DNA of 64,000 nt from Gp6-AA40 sp035571515 (GCA_035571515.1 DATNCQ010000214.1:124001-188000), one strand, 5' to 3'. Positions 43,690-50,854 are shown, counted from the first letter of the stretch. Notes: generated by a model from the sequence alone, not told the origin. Numbers and translations are program-made.

Positions 43690-45093
43690 CTACGCCGGCA
43701 CGCGCAGCGGCGCGGCGTGCGGCACCGCGTGGTCGTGCTGGGCGCGCAGCCCGAACTTCTCGATCCGGTAGCGCACCTGGTCGCGGTTGATGCGCAGCAG
43801 GTGGCCGGCGTGCGTCTGGTTCCAGCCGCAGCGGTCGAGCGCCTGTACGAGCAGCTGCCGCTCGACGTCCTCCAGGTTCACGCCGTCGGGCGGCAGCCGG
43901 AACATCGAGGCCGACGAGGCGTGCCGCGTCAGCGACGGAAAGTCCTGCGGCGTCAGCCACTCGCGATCGGCCAGCAGCATCGCGCGCTCGATGGCGTTGC
44001 GCAGCTCGCGGATGTTGCCCGGCCAGCGGAAGTGGTCGAGCAGCGCCATCGCCTCCTCGCTGAGGCCGCGCACCTTCTTGCGGAACTCGCGGTTGAACCG
44101 CTCGACGTAGTAGTCGATGAGCAGGCGGATGTCGCCCTGCCGCTCGCGCAGCGGCGGCAGCAGCACCGGCATGACGTGCAGGCGGTAGAACAGGTCCTCG
44201 CGGAACTTCCCGGCCATTACCTCCTGCTCGAGGTCGCGGTTGGTGGCGGCGATCACGCGCACGTCGACGCGCACGTCGGCCAGCCCGCCGACGCGCTTGA
44301 ACGTCTTCTCCTCGAGGAAGCGCAGCAGCTTCGACTGCAGGCCCGCCGTGACCTCGCCGATCTCGTCGAGGAACACCGTGCCGCCGTCGGCCGTCTCGAA
44401 CAGCCCGCGCTTCTGCTGCCGCGCGTCGGTGAACGCTCCGCGCTCGTGGCCGAACAGCTCGCTCTCCAGCAGCTGCTCCGGCAGCGCCGAGCAGGTGATG
44501 TTGACGAACGGCCGCGCGGCGCGATCGCTGTTGTAGTGAATCGCCTTCGCCGCCAGATCTTTCCCCGTGCCCGTTTCACCGGTCAGCAGCACCGTGGAGG
44601 CAGGGCTCGACGCGACGCGCGCGAGCAGCGCCTTGACCTCGAGCATCGCGGGCGACGTGCCGACGATCGCGTCGAGGCCGTACTCGAGGCGCGCCGACGT
44701 GCGCAGCGTCCGCACCTCGCGCCGCAGCCGGCCGGTCTCGAGCGCCTTCTCGACCACCATCGACACTTCCTGCAGGTTGAACGGTTTGTCGATGTAGTGC
44801 CACGCGCCCAGCTTCATCGCCTCGACGGCGTTCTCCACCGACGAGAACGCGGTCATGAGGATGACCAGCGTTTCGGGCGTGGTTTCCTTGATCCGCCGCA
44901 ACACCGTCAGCCCGTCCCCGTCCGGCAGCCTGTAATCGAGCAGGACCAGGTCGATCGACCCGTTGATCCGCTCGAGCGCTTCCGCCGCGGTGCGCGCCTC
45001 GAGGACCGTGTACCCCTCATGGACAAGGGCCTCGCGCAGCGACCAGCGGACCAGGTCCTCGTCGTCCACGATCAGCAGGGTTGGGGCGCCCAT
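43690..45093 (-). CDS. NtrC-family sigma54 response regulator 2
   Basis: A 467-residue activator nearly collinear with regulator 1: receiver (VDDEDLVRWS, VLLDYRLPDGDG), AAA+ domain (GETGTGKD, GAFTDA, VFLDEIGEV) and a Fis-type HTH (NQTHAGHLLRINRDQVRYRIEKFGL) with a short His/Pro-rich tail. ATG at 45093. A palindrome like the island's enhancers (CCGGAAAATTCCG, 45107-45119) sits just before the start codon, suggesting autoregulation. It is a candidate controller of the sigma54 units on both sides. Confidence 0.93.
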   Translation of the reverse strand: MGAPTLLIVDDEDLVRWSLREALVHEGYTVLEARTAAEALERINGSIDLVLLDYRLPDGDGLTVLRRIKETTPETLVILMTAFSSVENAVEAMKLGAWHYIDKPFNLQEVSMVVEKALETGRLRREVRTLRTSARLEYGLDAIVGTSPAMLEVKALLARVASSPASTVLLTGETGTGKDLAAKAIHYNSDRAARPFVNITCSALPEQLLESELFGHERGAFTDARQQKRGLFETADGGTVFLDEIGEVTAGLQSKLLRFLEEKTFKRVGGLADVRVDVRVIAATNRDLEQEVMAGKFREDLFYRLHVMPVLLPPLRERQGDIRLLIDYYVERFNREFRKKVRGLSEEAMALLDHFRWPGNIRELRNAIERAMLLADREWLTPQDFPSLTRHASSASMFRLPPDGVNLEDVERQLLVQALDRCGWNQTHAGHLLRINRDQVRYRIEKFGLRAQHDHAVPHAAPLRVPA

Positions 45094-45106
45094 ATCAGCC
45101 TCGAAT

Positions 45107-45120
45107 CCGGAAAATTCCGC
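45107..45120. promoter_or_regulatory. Enhancer-like palindrome at the start of activator gene 2
   Basis: CCGGAAAATTCCGC contains the perfect palindrome GGAAAATTCC-like core and resembles the UAS motifs upstream of hsp20, osmC and usp. Its position 14-27 bases before the start codon suits repression or feedback rather than activation. Confidence 0.45.
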
Positions 45121-45179
45121 GCCCGCGTGAATCTTTCCGCACTCGACGGGCGCTTTATGGTGACTTGCAGGATAGTTGA

Positions 45180-45194
45180 GCAACAAGCGCGCCG
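45180..45194 (-). promoter_or_regulatory. Weak candidate sigma54 promoter of activator gene 2
   Basis: On the minus strand CGGCGCGCTTGTTGC has GG and GC at the right 10-base spacing and TTGC intact, but the -24 half deviates (GGCGC). The start would be near 45168, giving a 75-base leader. No UAS lies at the usual distance, so this is weaker than the other sites. Confidence 0.3.
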
Positions 45195-45214
45195 GCGGCG
45201 GGCGGAGGCCGGTC

Positions 45215-45358
45215 TTACAGCGTGCGGACGATCTCTTCGAGTTCGTGCATGTCGGACGGCTTGCTCAGCACCCTCAGCGCGCCGAGCCTCAGCGCACCGG
45301 ACGTCACGTCAGCCGTGCCGAACGCGGTCATCCGGATGACCGTGGCGCCTCGCTCAGC
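45215..45358 (-). pseudogene. Remnant of a response-regulator receiver domain
   Basis: Reading the minus strand from about 45358 to the TAA at 45215 gives the C-terminal third of a receiver: ERGATVIRMTAFGTADVTSG followed by ALRLGALRVLSKPSDMHELE and EIVRTL. The Thr switch residue (MTAFGT) and Lys (LSKPSD) positions are clear, but the acidic pocket and phospho-Asp are missing. It overlaps the end of the small gene 45354-45599, so nothing upstream can complete it. Probably the tail of a third regulator lost by deletion. Confidence 0.65.
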
Positions 45359-45599
45359 GGCTGCTGACGGCTCGCGGTCCACGCTCGTACGTCGAAGGCG
45401 ACCCGACGGACCGCACGTATTCGCCGCGCGGCGTCTGACGAAGGAAGCCGCCCGTGACGAGCGTCGAGAGCACCAGGTGACACGCGGCCGGATCGAGGTG
45501 CCACAGGCGCCGTGCCTGCAGTTCCGTCAGGCAGAGACCCGGCATTTCCAGGTACTCGGCGCGAGCGCGCTGCACGATTGGGTCTGCGGTGACGCTCAT
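45354..45599 (-). CDS. Small winged-helix-like protein A
   Basis: An 81-residue protein: RARAEYLEMPGLCLTELQAR, RLWHLDPAACHLVLSTLVTG and GFLRQTPRGEYVR. The pattern of helices followed by a short hairpin suggests a winged helix-turn-helix. It is a paralogue of the 90-residue protein at 46703-46975. It begins 26 bases after the CBS gene, so it shares that sigma54 transcript. DNA binding is inferred only. Confidence 0.7.
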   Translation of the reverse strand: MSVTADPIVQRARAEYLEMPGLCLTELQARRLWHLDPAACHLVLSTLVTGGFLRQTPRGEYVRSVGSPSTYERGPRAVSSR

Positions 45600-45625
45600 G
45601 GTGCCCCGTCCGGAAGACCGTGCCC

Positions 45626-46045
45626 TCAGCGGGCGTTGCGTTTCACGCGATGCCGAATCACGGGACGCTCCGCGCCCCGTCCCAGCAGCTCCAGCAGATC
45701 GACGACGGTCACGATGCCCTTGAGGTGATGTCGCTGATCGAAGACGGGAAGACAGCTGACCGCATGTCCTCTCATCAGGTTCGCCGCCTGGCGAACGGTG
45801 GTGTCCGGCTGCGCCTCGACGACCTTCCCGGTCATCAGATCGCTGACGCGCCGGCGCGAACGAACGATCTCGCCGTTCTTTCCGCCAAGATCGCCCTCGG
45901 TGATCACCCCGATGACGTGCCCCTCGCTCCCCGAGACGACGAGGTGGTGCGTGCCGTGGAGCCGCATCGATTCCCACGCGGCGGCGGCCGGTGCCGCCGC
46001 CCCGATCGTGTGGACCGGCTTGCTCATGATCTCGCTCAGCCGCAT
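45626..46045 (-). CDS. Tandem CBS-domain protein
   Basis: A 139-residue protein with two CBS motifs (IMSKPVHTIGAAAPAAAAWESM ... GVITEGDLG shortened here as two segments; and DLMTGKVVEAQPDTTVRQAA ... GIVTVVDLLELL). CBS pairs bind adenine nucleotides and act as energy or redox sensors. AGGAGG four bases before the ATG at 46045 is a strong ribosome site. First gene of a two-gene unit with the small winged-helix-like protein. Confidence 0.9.
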   Translation of the reverse strand: MRLSEIMSKPVHTIGAAAPAAAAWESMRLHGTHHLVVSGSEGHVIGVITEGDLGGKNGEIVRSRRRVSDLMTGKVVEAQPDTTVRQAANLMRGHAVSCLPVFDQRHHLKGIVTVVDLLELLGRGAERPVIRHRVKRNAR

Positions 46046-46068
46046 GACGCCTCCTGCATTGGCAGGCG

Positions 46069-46083
46069 GCAAGAGGTGTACCT
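46069..46083 (-). promoter_or_regulatory. Predicted sigma54 promoter of the CBS unit
   Basis: On the minus strand AGGTACACCTCTTGC: GG and GC ten bases apart, GGnAC half and TTGC present. The inferred start is about 46057, leaving a 12-base leader with AGGAGG. Confidence 0.65.
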
Positions 46084-46154
46084 CGCGTTCGAGCGGGCGG
46101 AACTGCCGCACCGCCGGCTGGGATGCGCGGCGCACCGGTGAATCCTGCGCGCCC

Positions 46155-46173
46155 GCCGCGAAAGAACGCGCGG
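46155..46173. promoter_or_regulatory. Predicted enhancer of the CBS unit
   Basis: GCCGCGAAAGAACGCGCGG, centred at about 46163.5, lies about 106 bp upstream of the inferred start. It is most like the element at 51198-51226 (shared CGCGAAAGA). Confidence 0.5.
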
Positions 46174-46195
46174 CCCTTGATGGGATCCGCGGGTG

Positions 46196-46642
46196 TCAGG
46201 GGCGTTCGTCGGTGCTGCCGCCGCGTTCGTCGAAGACCCGTTCGAGCAAGGGCAGCACGGCGAGCACGACGAGCGTGAGCGTGGCGCCGCCGGCCGCCAC
46301 GTTGTACAGCCCGAGACCGGTGGCCATGCCGATGGCCGCGTTCACCCAGATCGTCGCCGCCGTGGTCAGCCCGTGCACGTTCTGGCCGCTGCGAAGAATC
46401 GCGCCGGCGCCCAGGAAGCCGATTCCCGTCACCACCTGGGCCGCGATGCGATCGGGCGAGCCCGCGGCGGTACCCACCTCGATCGAGAGGATCGCGAACA
46501 GGGCGGAGGCGAGGCCGATCAGCATGTTGGTCCTGATCCCCGCCGGCTTGCGCCGGTATTCGCGCTCCAGCCCGATGGCGCCGCCAAGCCCGGCCGCAAG
46601 TGCGAGACGCAGAAACACGTCGACAAATGATGTCGGAATCAT
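46196..46642 (-). CDS. MgtC/SapB-family membrane protein
   Basis: A 148-residue protein with four hydrophobic segments. It carries the MgtC signature: LALAAGLGGAIGLEREYRRK, PAGIRTNMLIGLASALF and VVTGIGFLGAGAILR. Family members protect against low Mg2+ or affect ATP synthase and membrane potential. It lies 60 bases after the winged-helix-like gene B; it may share that transcript or have its own promoter. It lacks the C-terminal soluble domain of Salmonella MgtC. Confidence 0.9.
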   Translation of the reverse strand: MIPTSFVDVFLRLALAAGLGGAIGLEREYRRKPAGIRTNMLIGLASALFAILSIEVGTAAGSPDRIAAQVVTGIGFLGAGAILRSGQNVHGLTTAATIWVNAAIGMATGLGLYNVAAGGATLTLVVLAVLPLLERVFDERGGSTDERP

Positions 46643-46702
46643 CCGAGTAGAGTAGCCGCTCCCGGATGGTTTTCGGCAGGACGGATCAGGCCGCGCGCGG
46701 CA

Positions 46703-46975
46703 TCACGCGGCGGCGTTGTGCGGAAACAACCGGCCGTACACGCCGTCGCCGGTCCGGAAGAGGACCGACGCGGCGACAAGAGTGTCGAGCAGCGCCTCGC
46801 ACGTGAGTTCGTCGATGTCGAACCGGTCCTGGGCCTCGGGGATGGTCAGCCGCAGTCCGGGCGTCTCGAGGAACTCGCCTTCGATGCGCATCACGAGGTC
46901 CCCGATGTGTCGCTGCTGTGCCTCCGGCGTGAGGGTGTGTCGCTGCTGTGCCTCCGGCGTGAGGGTTACGGGCAT
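46703..46975 (-). CDS. Small winged-helix-like protein B with duplicated N-terminus
   Basis: A 90-residue paralogue of the protein at 45354-45599: EFLETPGLRLTIPEAQDRF, CEALLDTLVAASVLF and GDGVYGRLFP. The N-terminus carries an exact ten-residue duplication (TLTPEAQQRH twice) from a 30-bp tandem repeat. If the sigma54 element upstream is right, the transcript starts at about 46976, at the start codon itself. A downstream ATG near 46893 is an alternative start, though it would cut into the homologous region. Confidence 0.7.
   Translation of the reverse strand: MPVTLTPEAQQRHTLTPEAQQRHIGDLVMRIEGEFLETPGLRLTIPEAQDRFDIDELTCEALLDTLVAASVLFRTGDGVYGRLFPHNAAA
46906..46965. repeat. Exact 30-bp tandem duplication inside a coding region
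   Basis: Two identical 30-bp units (46906-46935 and 46936-46965) encode the repeated TLTPEAQQRH at the N-terminus of small protein B. Being in frame and identical, the duplication looks recent and could vary in copy number between strains. Confidence 0.9.
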
Positions 46976-46987
46976 ACGGGATGTCGA

Positions 46988-47002
46988 GCAACTCGCGTAC
47001 CG
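46988..47002 (-). promoter_or_regulatory. Predicted sigma54 promoter of small protein B
   Basis: On the minus strand CGGTACGCGAGTTGC: GG/GC spacing of ten, GGnAC and TTGC present, followed by T. The inferred start at about 46976 touches the start codon at 46975, so the mRNA would be leaderless or the start codon is further in. Confidence 0.55.
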
Positions 47003-47053
47003 CGAAGCTGGCCCCGCCATCAGGCACGAAACGCACGTGTTCGCACGAGATCA

Positions 47054-47070
47054 CGGTGAAATTTCAGGAC
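47054..47070. promoter_or_regulatory. Predicted enhancer of small protein B
   Basis: The perfect palindrome TGAAATTTCA (47057-47066, centre 47061.5) lies about 86 bp upstream of the inferred start. The remaining 46976-47225 region holds no other recognisable gene. Confidence 0.5.
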
Positions 47071-47225
47071 GTGCGTAACGATTCTTCACCGCGGTGTGGG
47101 AGCGCGTCCCCAAGGGTTGTGATCGGTGGAGGTAGCGCCGCGATGGCGAAAAATGCGAGCGCAGGGAGGGCCCCTGCGCCCGCTGGCGTGTCCGGGATCA
47201 GACTGCGGCGAATGGGTACTCGCCG

Positions 47226-47720
47226 TCACGCAGCAACGTGGACGGTGGTCGCCTGCGGCTCCCCTTCAACCGGCACCGTGTACGGCACTCTCGCGGCCGC
47301 GGCGGGAATGGGAACCGAGATCTCGAGCACGCCGTTCCTGAACGTCGCCCTCACCTCCTTGATATCCGCGCCCGCGGGCAGCGGCACCACACGGTAGAAC
47401 CGCCCGTAGGTCCGTTCGGTCGTAAACTCTGCGTCCTTCCTGCGCTGGCCGTCCTGCGTCCGCTCGCCTTCGATGGCGAGCCCCTCGGAGCTGACGTTGA
47501 CGCCGATTTCTTCCTTCTTCAGCCCGGGGAGCTCGACCGTGATGACGAGCTGGCGATCGCGCTCGCGCATCTCGATCGGCGGCAGCCACAGCACGTCTGC
47601 AGGTGCCGTCCGCAGACCCGCAAGCGGGAAGCGCGGCTCGAGCCATCGATCGAGGTCGCCGACCATCCGGCGCAGCGACCCTGCCCGCTCGGTGACCATG
47701 TTGTCCCTGGCGCGTGGCAT
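47226..47720 (-). CDS. Hsp20/alpha-crystallin small heat-shock protein
   Basis: A 164-residue chaperone with the alpha-crystallin domain (about 50-145): MRERDRQLVITVELPGLKKE, NVSSEGLAIEGER and the late FRNGVLEISVPIP with GVLEI-type motif. It holds unfolded proteins during stress. The start is the ATG at 47720, with AGGAGG six bases upstream; a GTG one codon earlier is too close to the ribosome site. It is preceded by the best sigma54 element of the window. Confidence 0.93.
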   Translation of the reverse strand: MPRARDNMVTERAGSLRRMVGDLDRWLEPRFPLAGLRTAPADVLWLPPIEMRERDRQLVITVELPGLKKEEIGVNVSSEGLAIEGERTQDGQRRKDAEFTTERTYGRFYRVVPLPAGADIKEVRATFRNGVLEISVPIPAAAARVPYTVPVEGEPQATTVHVAA

Positions 47721-47777
47721 CACCCACCTCCTCGCACAACGCTGAAACCGCGAATCGCCAACTTTGAGCTAACGGGA

Positions 47778-47792
47778 GCAACGCCCGTGCCT
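47778..47792 (-). promoter_or_regulatory. Predicted sigma54 promoter of hsp20
   Basis: On the minus strand AGGCACGGGCGTTGC followed by T: matches the consensus (T)GGCACG-N4-TTGC(T) at every invariant position. The inferred start is about 47766, leader 46 bases. Confidence 0.78.
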
Positions 47793-47855
47793 CGCCGGCT
47801 CCCGCGCATGCGAACGGATTTCGACGCCGGAAGGCGTGCCCTGCCGGCTCGGGCT

Positions 47856-47870
47856 GCGCGAATTCCCGCG
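47856..47870. promoter_or_regulatory. Predicted enhancer of hsp20
   Basis: GCGCGAATTCCCGCG, centred on GAATTC at about 47862.5, lies about 97 bp upstream of the inferred start. It shares AATTCCCGCGGCG-like sequence with the 50101 and 41332 elements. Confidence 0.55.
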
Positions 47871-47909
47871 GCGTGCCCGGACTATTCGGCGGCAGCCCCC
47901 TTAACACGC

Positions 47910-48911
47910 TTACGCCGCCGGCCGCCCCCAGCTGTGAAGTGTCCTGATGTAGTTGGCGCGCTCGTAGGCCGCCGGGTCCTGCGTCGTCCGGTGGCTCAGG
48001 CGGCCGCGTGCTTCCGCGATCGATCCCATCTCGTGCCAGTCGAGCCACTGCTCGAGCGACGTGCGCATCGCGGTCACGTACGAGGGCCCGTGGTTCAGGA
48101 CCGCGGACACCATCTGCACCACGTCGGCGCCGGCCAGCACGGCCCTGATGCCGTCGTGCGGCGTCGCGACGCCGCCGGTGATGGCCAGCGACGCGTTCAG
48201 CCGGCCGCAGAGGATGGCGGTCCACCGGAGCCGCAGCGGCAGCTCGGCGCTCGTCGAGAGCTGCAGGCGCGGCGTCACCTGCATGGTCGTGATGTCGATC
48301 TCCGGTTGATAAAAACGATTGAACAGCACGAGCGCGTCCGCGCCGGCCTCGTCCACCTGGCTCGCCACGTTGGCGAAAGCCGTGAAGAAGGGGGAGAGCT
48401 TGACCGCGAGCGGTATCTTCACGAGCGCCTTGATGTCGCGCACCATCTCGACGAGCTCCTCTTCCAGGTAGCCGCCGCTCGCGCGCGTGTCGGTGTGCAC
48501 CTCGTACCAATTCACTTCGAGCGCGGCGGCGCCCGCCTGCTCGATCATCGGCGCGTAGGTGAGCCACGACTCGCGCGTGTGGCCGTTGAGCGAGCCGATG
48601 ACGGGAATCTTCACCGCTCGCGTGACGCGATACAGGTGCTCCGCGTACTCCTGGGGCGCGAAGGAGAAGGCGGATTGCTTCGGGAAATACTCGATCATCT
48701 CGGCGAACCGCTGGTCGTCCGGATTCATGCGGGCGATGCGGCCCTCGCGGGCCATGGTCACCTGCTCCTCGAACAGCGAGTGCATCACCACGGCGGCCCA
48801 CCCGGCGTCCTCGAGCCGCTTGATGGTGTCGAGGTGATACCCGAAGGGCGACGCCCCGGCGATGAACGGATGCGGCAGATGCATGCCGAGGTATGACGAG
48901 TCGAGCAACAT
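47910..48911 (-). CDS. Dihydroorotate-dehydrogenase-like FMN protein
   Basis: A 333-residue TIM-barrel protein of the DHODH-like group: HPFIAGASPFGYHLDTIKRL, EVNWYEV, the substrate/FMN region AVKLSPFF, ADALVLFNRFYQPEID and the phosphate site ITGGVATPHDG. It is not a standard pyrD, since such stress-island copies are usually separate from pyrimidine genes. Here it ends an operon with the DUF2383 protein and a secreted protein under a sigma54 promoter. The reaction is unknown; an FMN-dependent redox role is likely. Confidence 0.82.
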   Translation of the reverse strand: MLLDSSYLGMHLPHPFIAGASPFGYHLDTIKRLEDAGWAAVVMHSLFEEQVTMAREGRIARMNPDDQRFAEMIEYFPKQSAFSFAPQEYAEHLYRVTRAVKIPVIGSLNGHTRESWLTYAPMIEQAGAAALEVNWYEVHTDTRASGGYLEEELVEMVRDIKALVKIPLAVKLSPFFTAFANVASQVDEAGADALVLFNRFYQPEIDITTMQVTPRLQLSTSAELPLRLRWTAILCGRLNASLAITGGVATPHDGIRAVLAGADVVQMVSAVLNHGPSYVTAMRTSLEQWLDWHEMGSIAEARGRLSHRTTQDPAAYERANYIRTLHSWGRPAA

Positions 48912-48930
48912 GGCGGCCTCCCGGCGTCGG

Positions 48931-49368
48931 TTACGACACCTCGAGCTCGCGGAGACGGTCGCCCGTCTTCCGCAGCTCGGCATACTGCGTTTCGACCAGG
49001 TCGCGCGCGGTCGGCGGCAGCAGGCCGTCGAGCGCGTCCTCGTACACGCCGCGCGAGAACGTCTCGCCCCGCTCGGCTTCGTGAATGATGGCGACCGCAT
49101 CGTTGCGGAAGATCGCGCTCCGCAGGTCGATCCAGGTCCGGTGCAGCGCGCCCGCGGCGGTCCCGTCGTGCACGTTCGCACCGCCGAGACGCTGCGCGTA
49201 GGGCAGCAGGTCCGCCGCGAACCGCGCGCGCTGCGACGCGATGTCGAGGAAGAGCGACTTCACGGCCGGGTCCGACGCGTGCGTCGCGACATGCCGGAAC
49301 CCGCGCTCGGCGTCCTTGCAGGTTTCGATCAGGTGATTCAAGACGGCGCGTTCGGTTCGGTCGGTCAT
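48931..49368 (-). CDS. DUF2383 (PA2169-type) four-helix protein
   Basis: A 145-residue helical protein (VLNHLIETCKDAERGFRHVA, LGGANVHDGTAAGALHRTWIDL, AIIHEAERGE). It has the ferritin-like helical-bundle pattern of the PA2169/DUF2383 family, whose members are stress-induced and sometimes metal-associated. GGAGAACGCC before the ATG at 49368 supports the start. Middle gene of the three-gene operon. Confidence 0.85.
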   Translation of the reverse strand: MTDRTERAVLNHLIETCKDAERGFRHVATHASDPAVKSLFLDIASQRARFAADLLPYAQRLGGANVHDGTAAGALHRTWIDLRSAIFRNDAVAIIHEAERGETFSRGVYEDALDGLLPPTARDLVETQYAELRKTGDRLRELEVS

Positions 49369-49384
49369 GGCGTTCTCCTTCTTC

Positions 49385-49984
49385 CTACTCCGTCGCGACA
49401 TGCGACGTCAGGGCCTCGGGCACGAAGTCGACAACGACGCCGGCGTAGATGTCCCAGAGCACGAGGTCGCGGGCCGCCATCCGGTAATCCAGCTCCGCCG
49501 GGATCGGCGGCAGGCCGAGGCGCACCGCCGGCGGCATCCGGTAGAGCGGCGTCATCGTGTACGGCTCGTTGACGTCGGGATGCATGCCGCGCGGCATCGG
49601 CTCGCCGCCATTGAGCGCGACGAGAAACGTCTCGCCGTCGCGCTCGCCGATGGAATCCGCGAGCTTCCACCGGAACAGCGTCGCGATCTCCGGCGTGAAG
49701 ATTTCGCCCTGCTGCGCGTAGCGGCGCGCGCCGCGGAGGGCCGCCGCCAGGTAGTTGCGCGTCAGCAGCTTCGAGATCGGATCGGTGCCCGAGACCACCG
49801 CCGGCGGCGGAGACAGCCTGCGGTGCAGCGACGCGTAGCTCTCGACCCGCTCCTGGAACTGGCGCAGCGCCGCGTCCTCGTCGAACACGGCATACTGCGC
49901 GCGGACGCGGTCCGCGGTCCCGGTCACCAGTGCCGCGACGAGCAGAGTGAGGCCCGCCGTGATTTTCACAAAAGGTGTTGACAT
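49385..49984 (-). CDS. Exported protein of unknown function
   Basis: A 199-residue protein with a signal peptide (to about RVRAQ). I do not recognise the family. The mature part has helix-rich LRQFQERVESYASLHRRL, then NYLAAALRGARRYAQQGEIF and a Pro-rich C-terminal third with tyrosines. GGAGG precedes the ATG at 49984. It is the first gene of the sigma54-type operon with DUF2383 and the DHODH-like protein, so a periplasmic stress function is likely. Confidence 0.7.
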   Translation of the reverse strand: MSTPFVKITAGLTLLVAALVTGTADRVRAQYAVFDEDAALRQFQERVESYASLHRRLSPPPAVVSGTDPISKLLTRNYLAAALRGARRYAQQGEIFTPEIATLFRWKLADSIGERDGETFLVALNGGEPMPRGMHPDVNEPYTMTPLYRMPPAVRLGLPPIPAELDYRMAARDLVLWDIYAGVVVDFVPEALTSHVATE

Positions 49985-50013
49985 GACGTCCTCCGCGTTT
50001 GCAGTACTGCAGG

Positions 50014-50028
50014 GCAACGGATGTGCCG
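50014..50028 (-). promoter_or_regulatory. Predicted sigma54 promoter of the 49984-47910 operon
   Basis: On the minus strand CGGCACATCCGTTGC: perfect GGCAC and TTGC halves at correct spacing. The inferred start is about 50002, leader 18 bases including GGAGG. Confidence 0.75.
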
Positions 50029-50100
50029 CTGCCGCACGCTGGTGCTCGTGCGGATTTGCGAAGCGTTTGCCCGCGGCACGCGTGAGAGGCCGGCGGCCCG

Positions 50101-50117
50101 GCGCGGAAAATCCCGCG
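50101..50117. promoter_or_regulatory. Shared enhancer midway between divergent sigma54 promoters
   Basis: GCGCGGAAAATCCCGCG, centred near 50109, lies about 107 bp from the inferred start of the leftward operon and about 117 bp from that of osmC. One activator-bound site could serve both promoters by DNA looping. Confidence 0.58.
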
Positions 50118-50199
50118 GCGCCGGGAACTCTTCGCCGTGACGCGCGAACGGTGCTCGCAGGCCGATTCGACGCGCGGGCGGTCGCGCCGCCCGCGACGC

Positions 50200-50214
50200 T
50201 GGGACAGGGCTTGC
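50200..50214 (+). promoter_or_regulatory. Predicted sigma54 promoter of osmC-like gene
   Basis: TGGGACAGGGCTTGC followed by A: GG/GC spacing of ten, one deviation in the -24 half, TTGC intact. The inferred start is about 50226; the leader contains GAGGAGG. Confidence 0.68.
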
Positions 50215-50240
50215 ACGAGCGGTGTACGAGGAGGTGCGTC

Positions 50241-50705
50241 ATGCCCGCCGACCCACAGACCGCCACCGCGCACGTGCAGCTGGTGGACGGCTACCGCTTC
50301 ACGGTCACGTTCCCGGATGTCGCCGGCGCGGACCGGATGACGCTTGACGAGGGCGCGCCGCCCGGCGCGGGTGCGGGCCCCACGCCGACGGGACTGCTGG
50401 CCGCCGCCGTCGGCGGGTGCCTCGCGTCCAGCCTGACCCTCAGCCTGAACGAGGCGCGCCTCGAGCCCGACGCGGTCAACGCGCACGTCACCGCGCACGT
50501 CGAGCGAAATGCGTCGGGCCGGCTGCGCATCGAGCGGATCGACGTGGAGCTGACGCCCTGCTTCCCCGGCTCCGACGCGCGCCGCTTCGAACGGTGCAAG
50601 GCGATCTACGAGGAGTGCTGCACGGTCACCGAGAGCGTCCGCCGCGGCATCCCGGTCAACGTGCGCGTGGCGCGCTGCGGAGAAGACGTGACGCGCGCCG
50701 CCTAG
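50241..50705 (+). CDS. OsmC-family peroxidase-like protein
   Basis: A 154-residue OsmC/Ohr-fold protein. Cys in AAVGGCLASSLTL and a second Cys region around KAIYEECCTVTESVRRGIPV correspond to the catalytic thiols of the family, though spacing suggests the OsmC-like rather than Ohr branch. It detoxifies organic hydroperoxides. GAGGAGG precedes the ATG at 50241. Its stop overlaps by four bases that of the convergent 45-codon gene. Confidence 0.88.
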   Translation: MPADPQTATAHVQLVDGYRFTVTFPDVAGADRMTLDEGAPPGAGAGPTPTGLLAAAVGGCLASSLTLSLNEARLEPDAVNAHVTAHVERNASGRLRIERIDVELTPCFPGSDARRFERCKAIYEECCTVTESVRRGIPVNVRVARCGEDVTRAA

Positions 50706-50839
50706 GCGACGCGCTTCTCCTTTCCCGCCGAATCCGTGCGGCGCGCGGCAGCGTCCCTCCCTCTGTCGGGCAGGCCCGCCAGGACCAAGATCAAATAGAA
50801 GACGCCCACGAAGAGCGCCAGGTTCAGCAACCCGTCCAT
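50702..50839 (-). CDS. 45-residue single-pass membrane protein
   Basis: A short gene: residues 1-22 (MDGLLNLALFVGVFYLILVL) form one transmembrane helix, followed by a charged Arg/Lys/Asp-rich tail ending KEKRVA. It begins 15 bases after the 75-residue membrane protein, with GCGAGG upstream, and is very likely cotranscribed. It resembles in size small accessory subunits of membrane complexes, but no family is recognised. Confidence 0.65.
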   Translation of the reverse strand: MDGLLNLALFVGVFYLILVLAGLPDRGRDAAARRTDSAGKEKRVA

Positions 50840-50854
50840 CGAAACCTCGCTTCC

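Noticed and set aside
47724..47909. Possible small gene between hsp20 and the DHODH-like gene
   Set aside because: The region is explained by the sigma54 promoter and enhancer of hsp20; no convincing coding pattern.
47910..48911. Housekeeping pyrD
   Set aside because: Context (stress operon, no pyrimidine genes) and motifs point to the DHODH-like group rather than biosynthetic dihydroorotate dehydrogenase.
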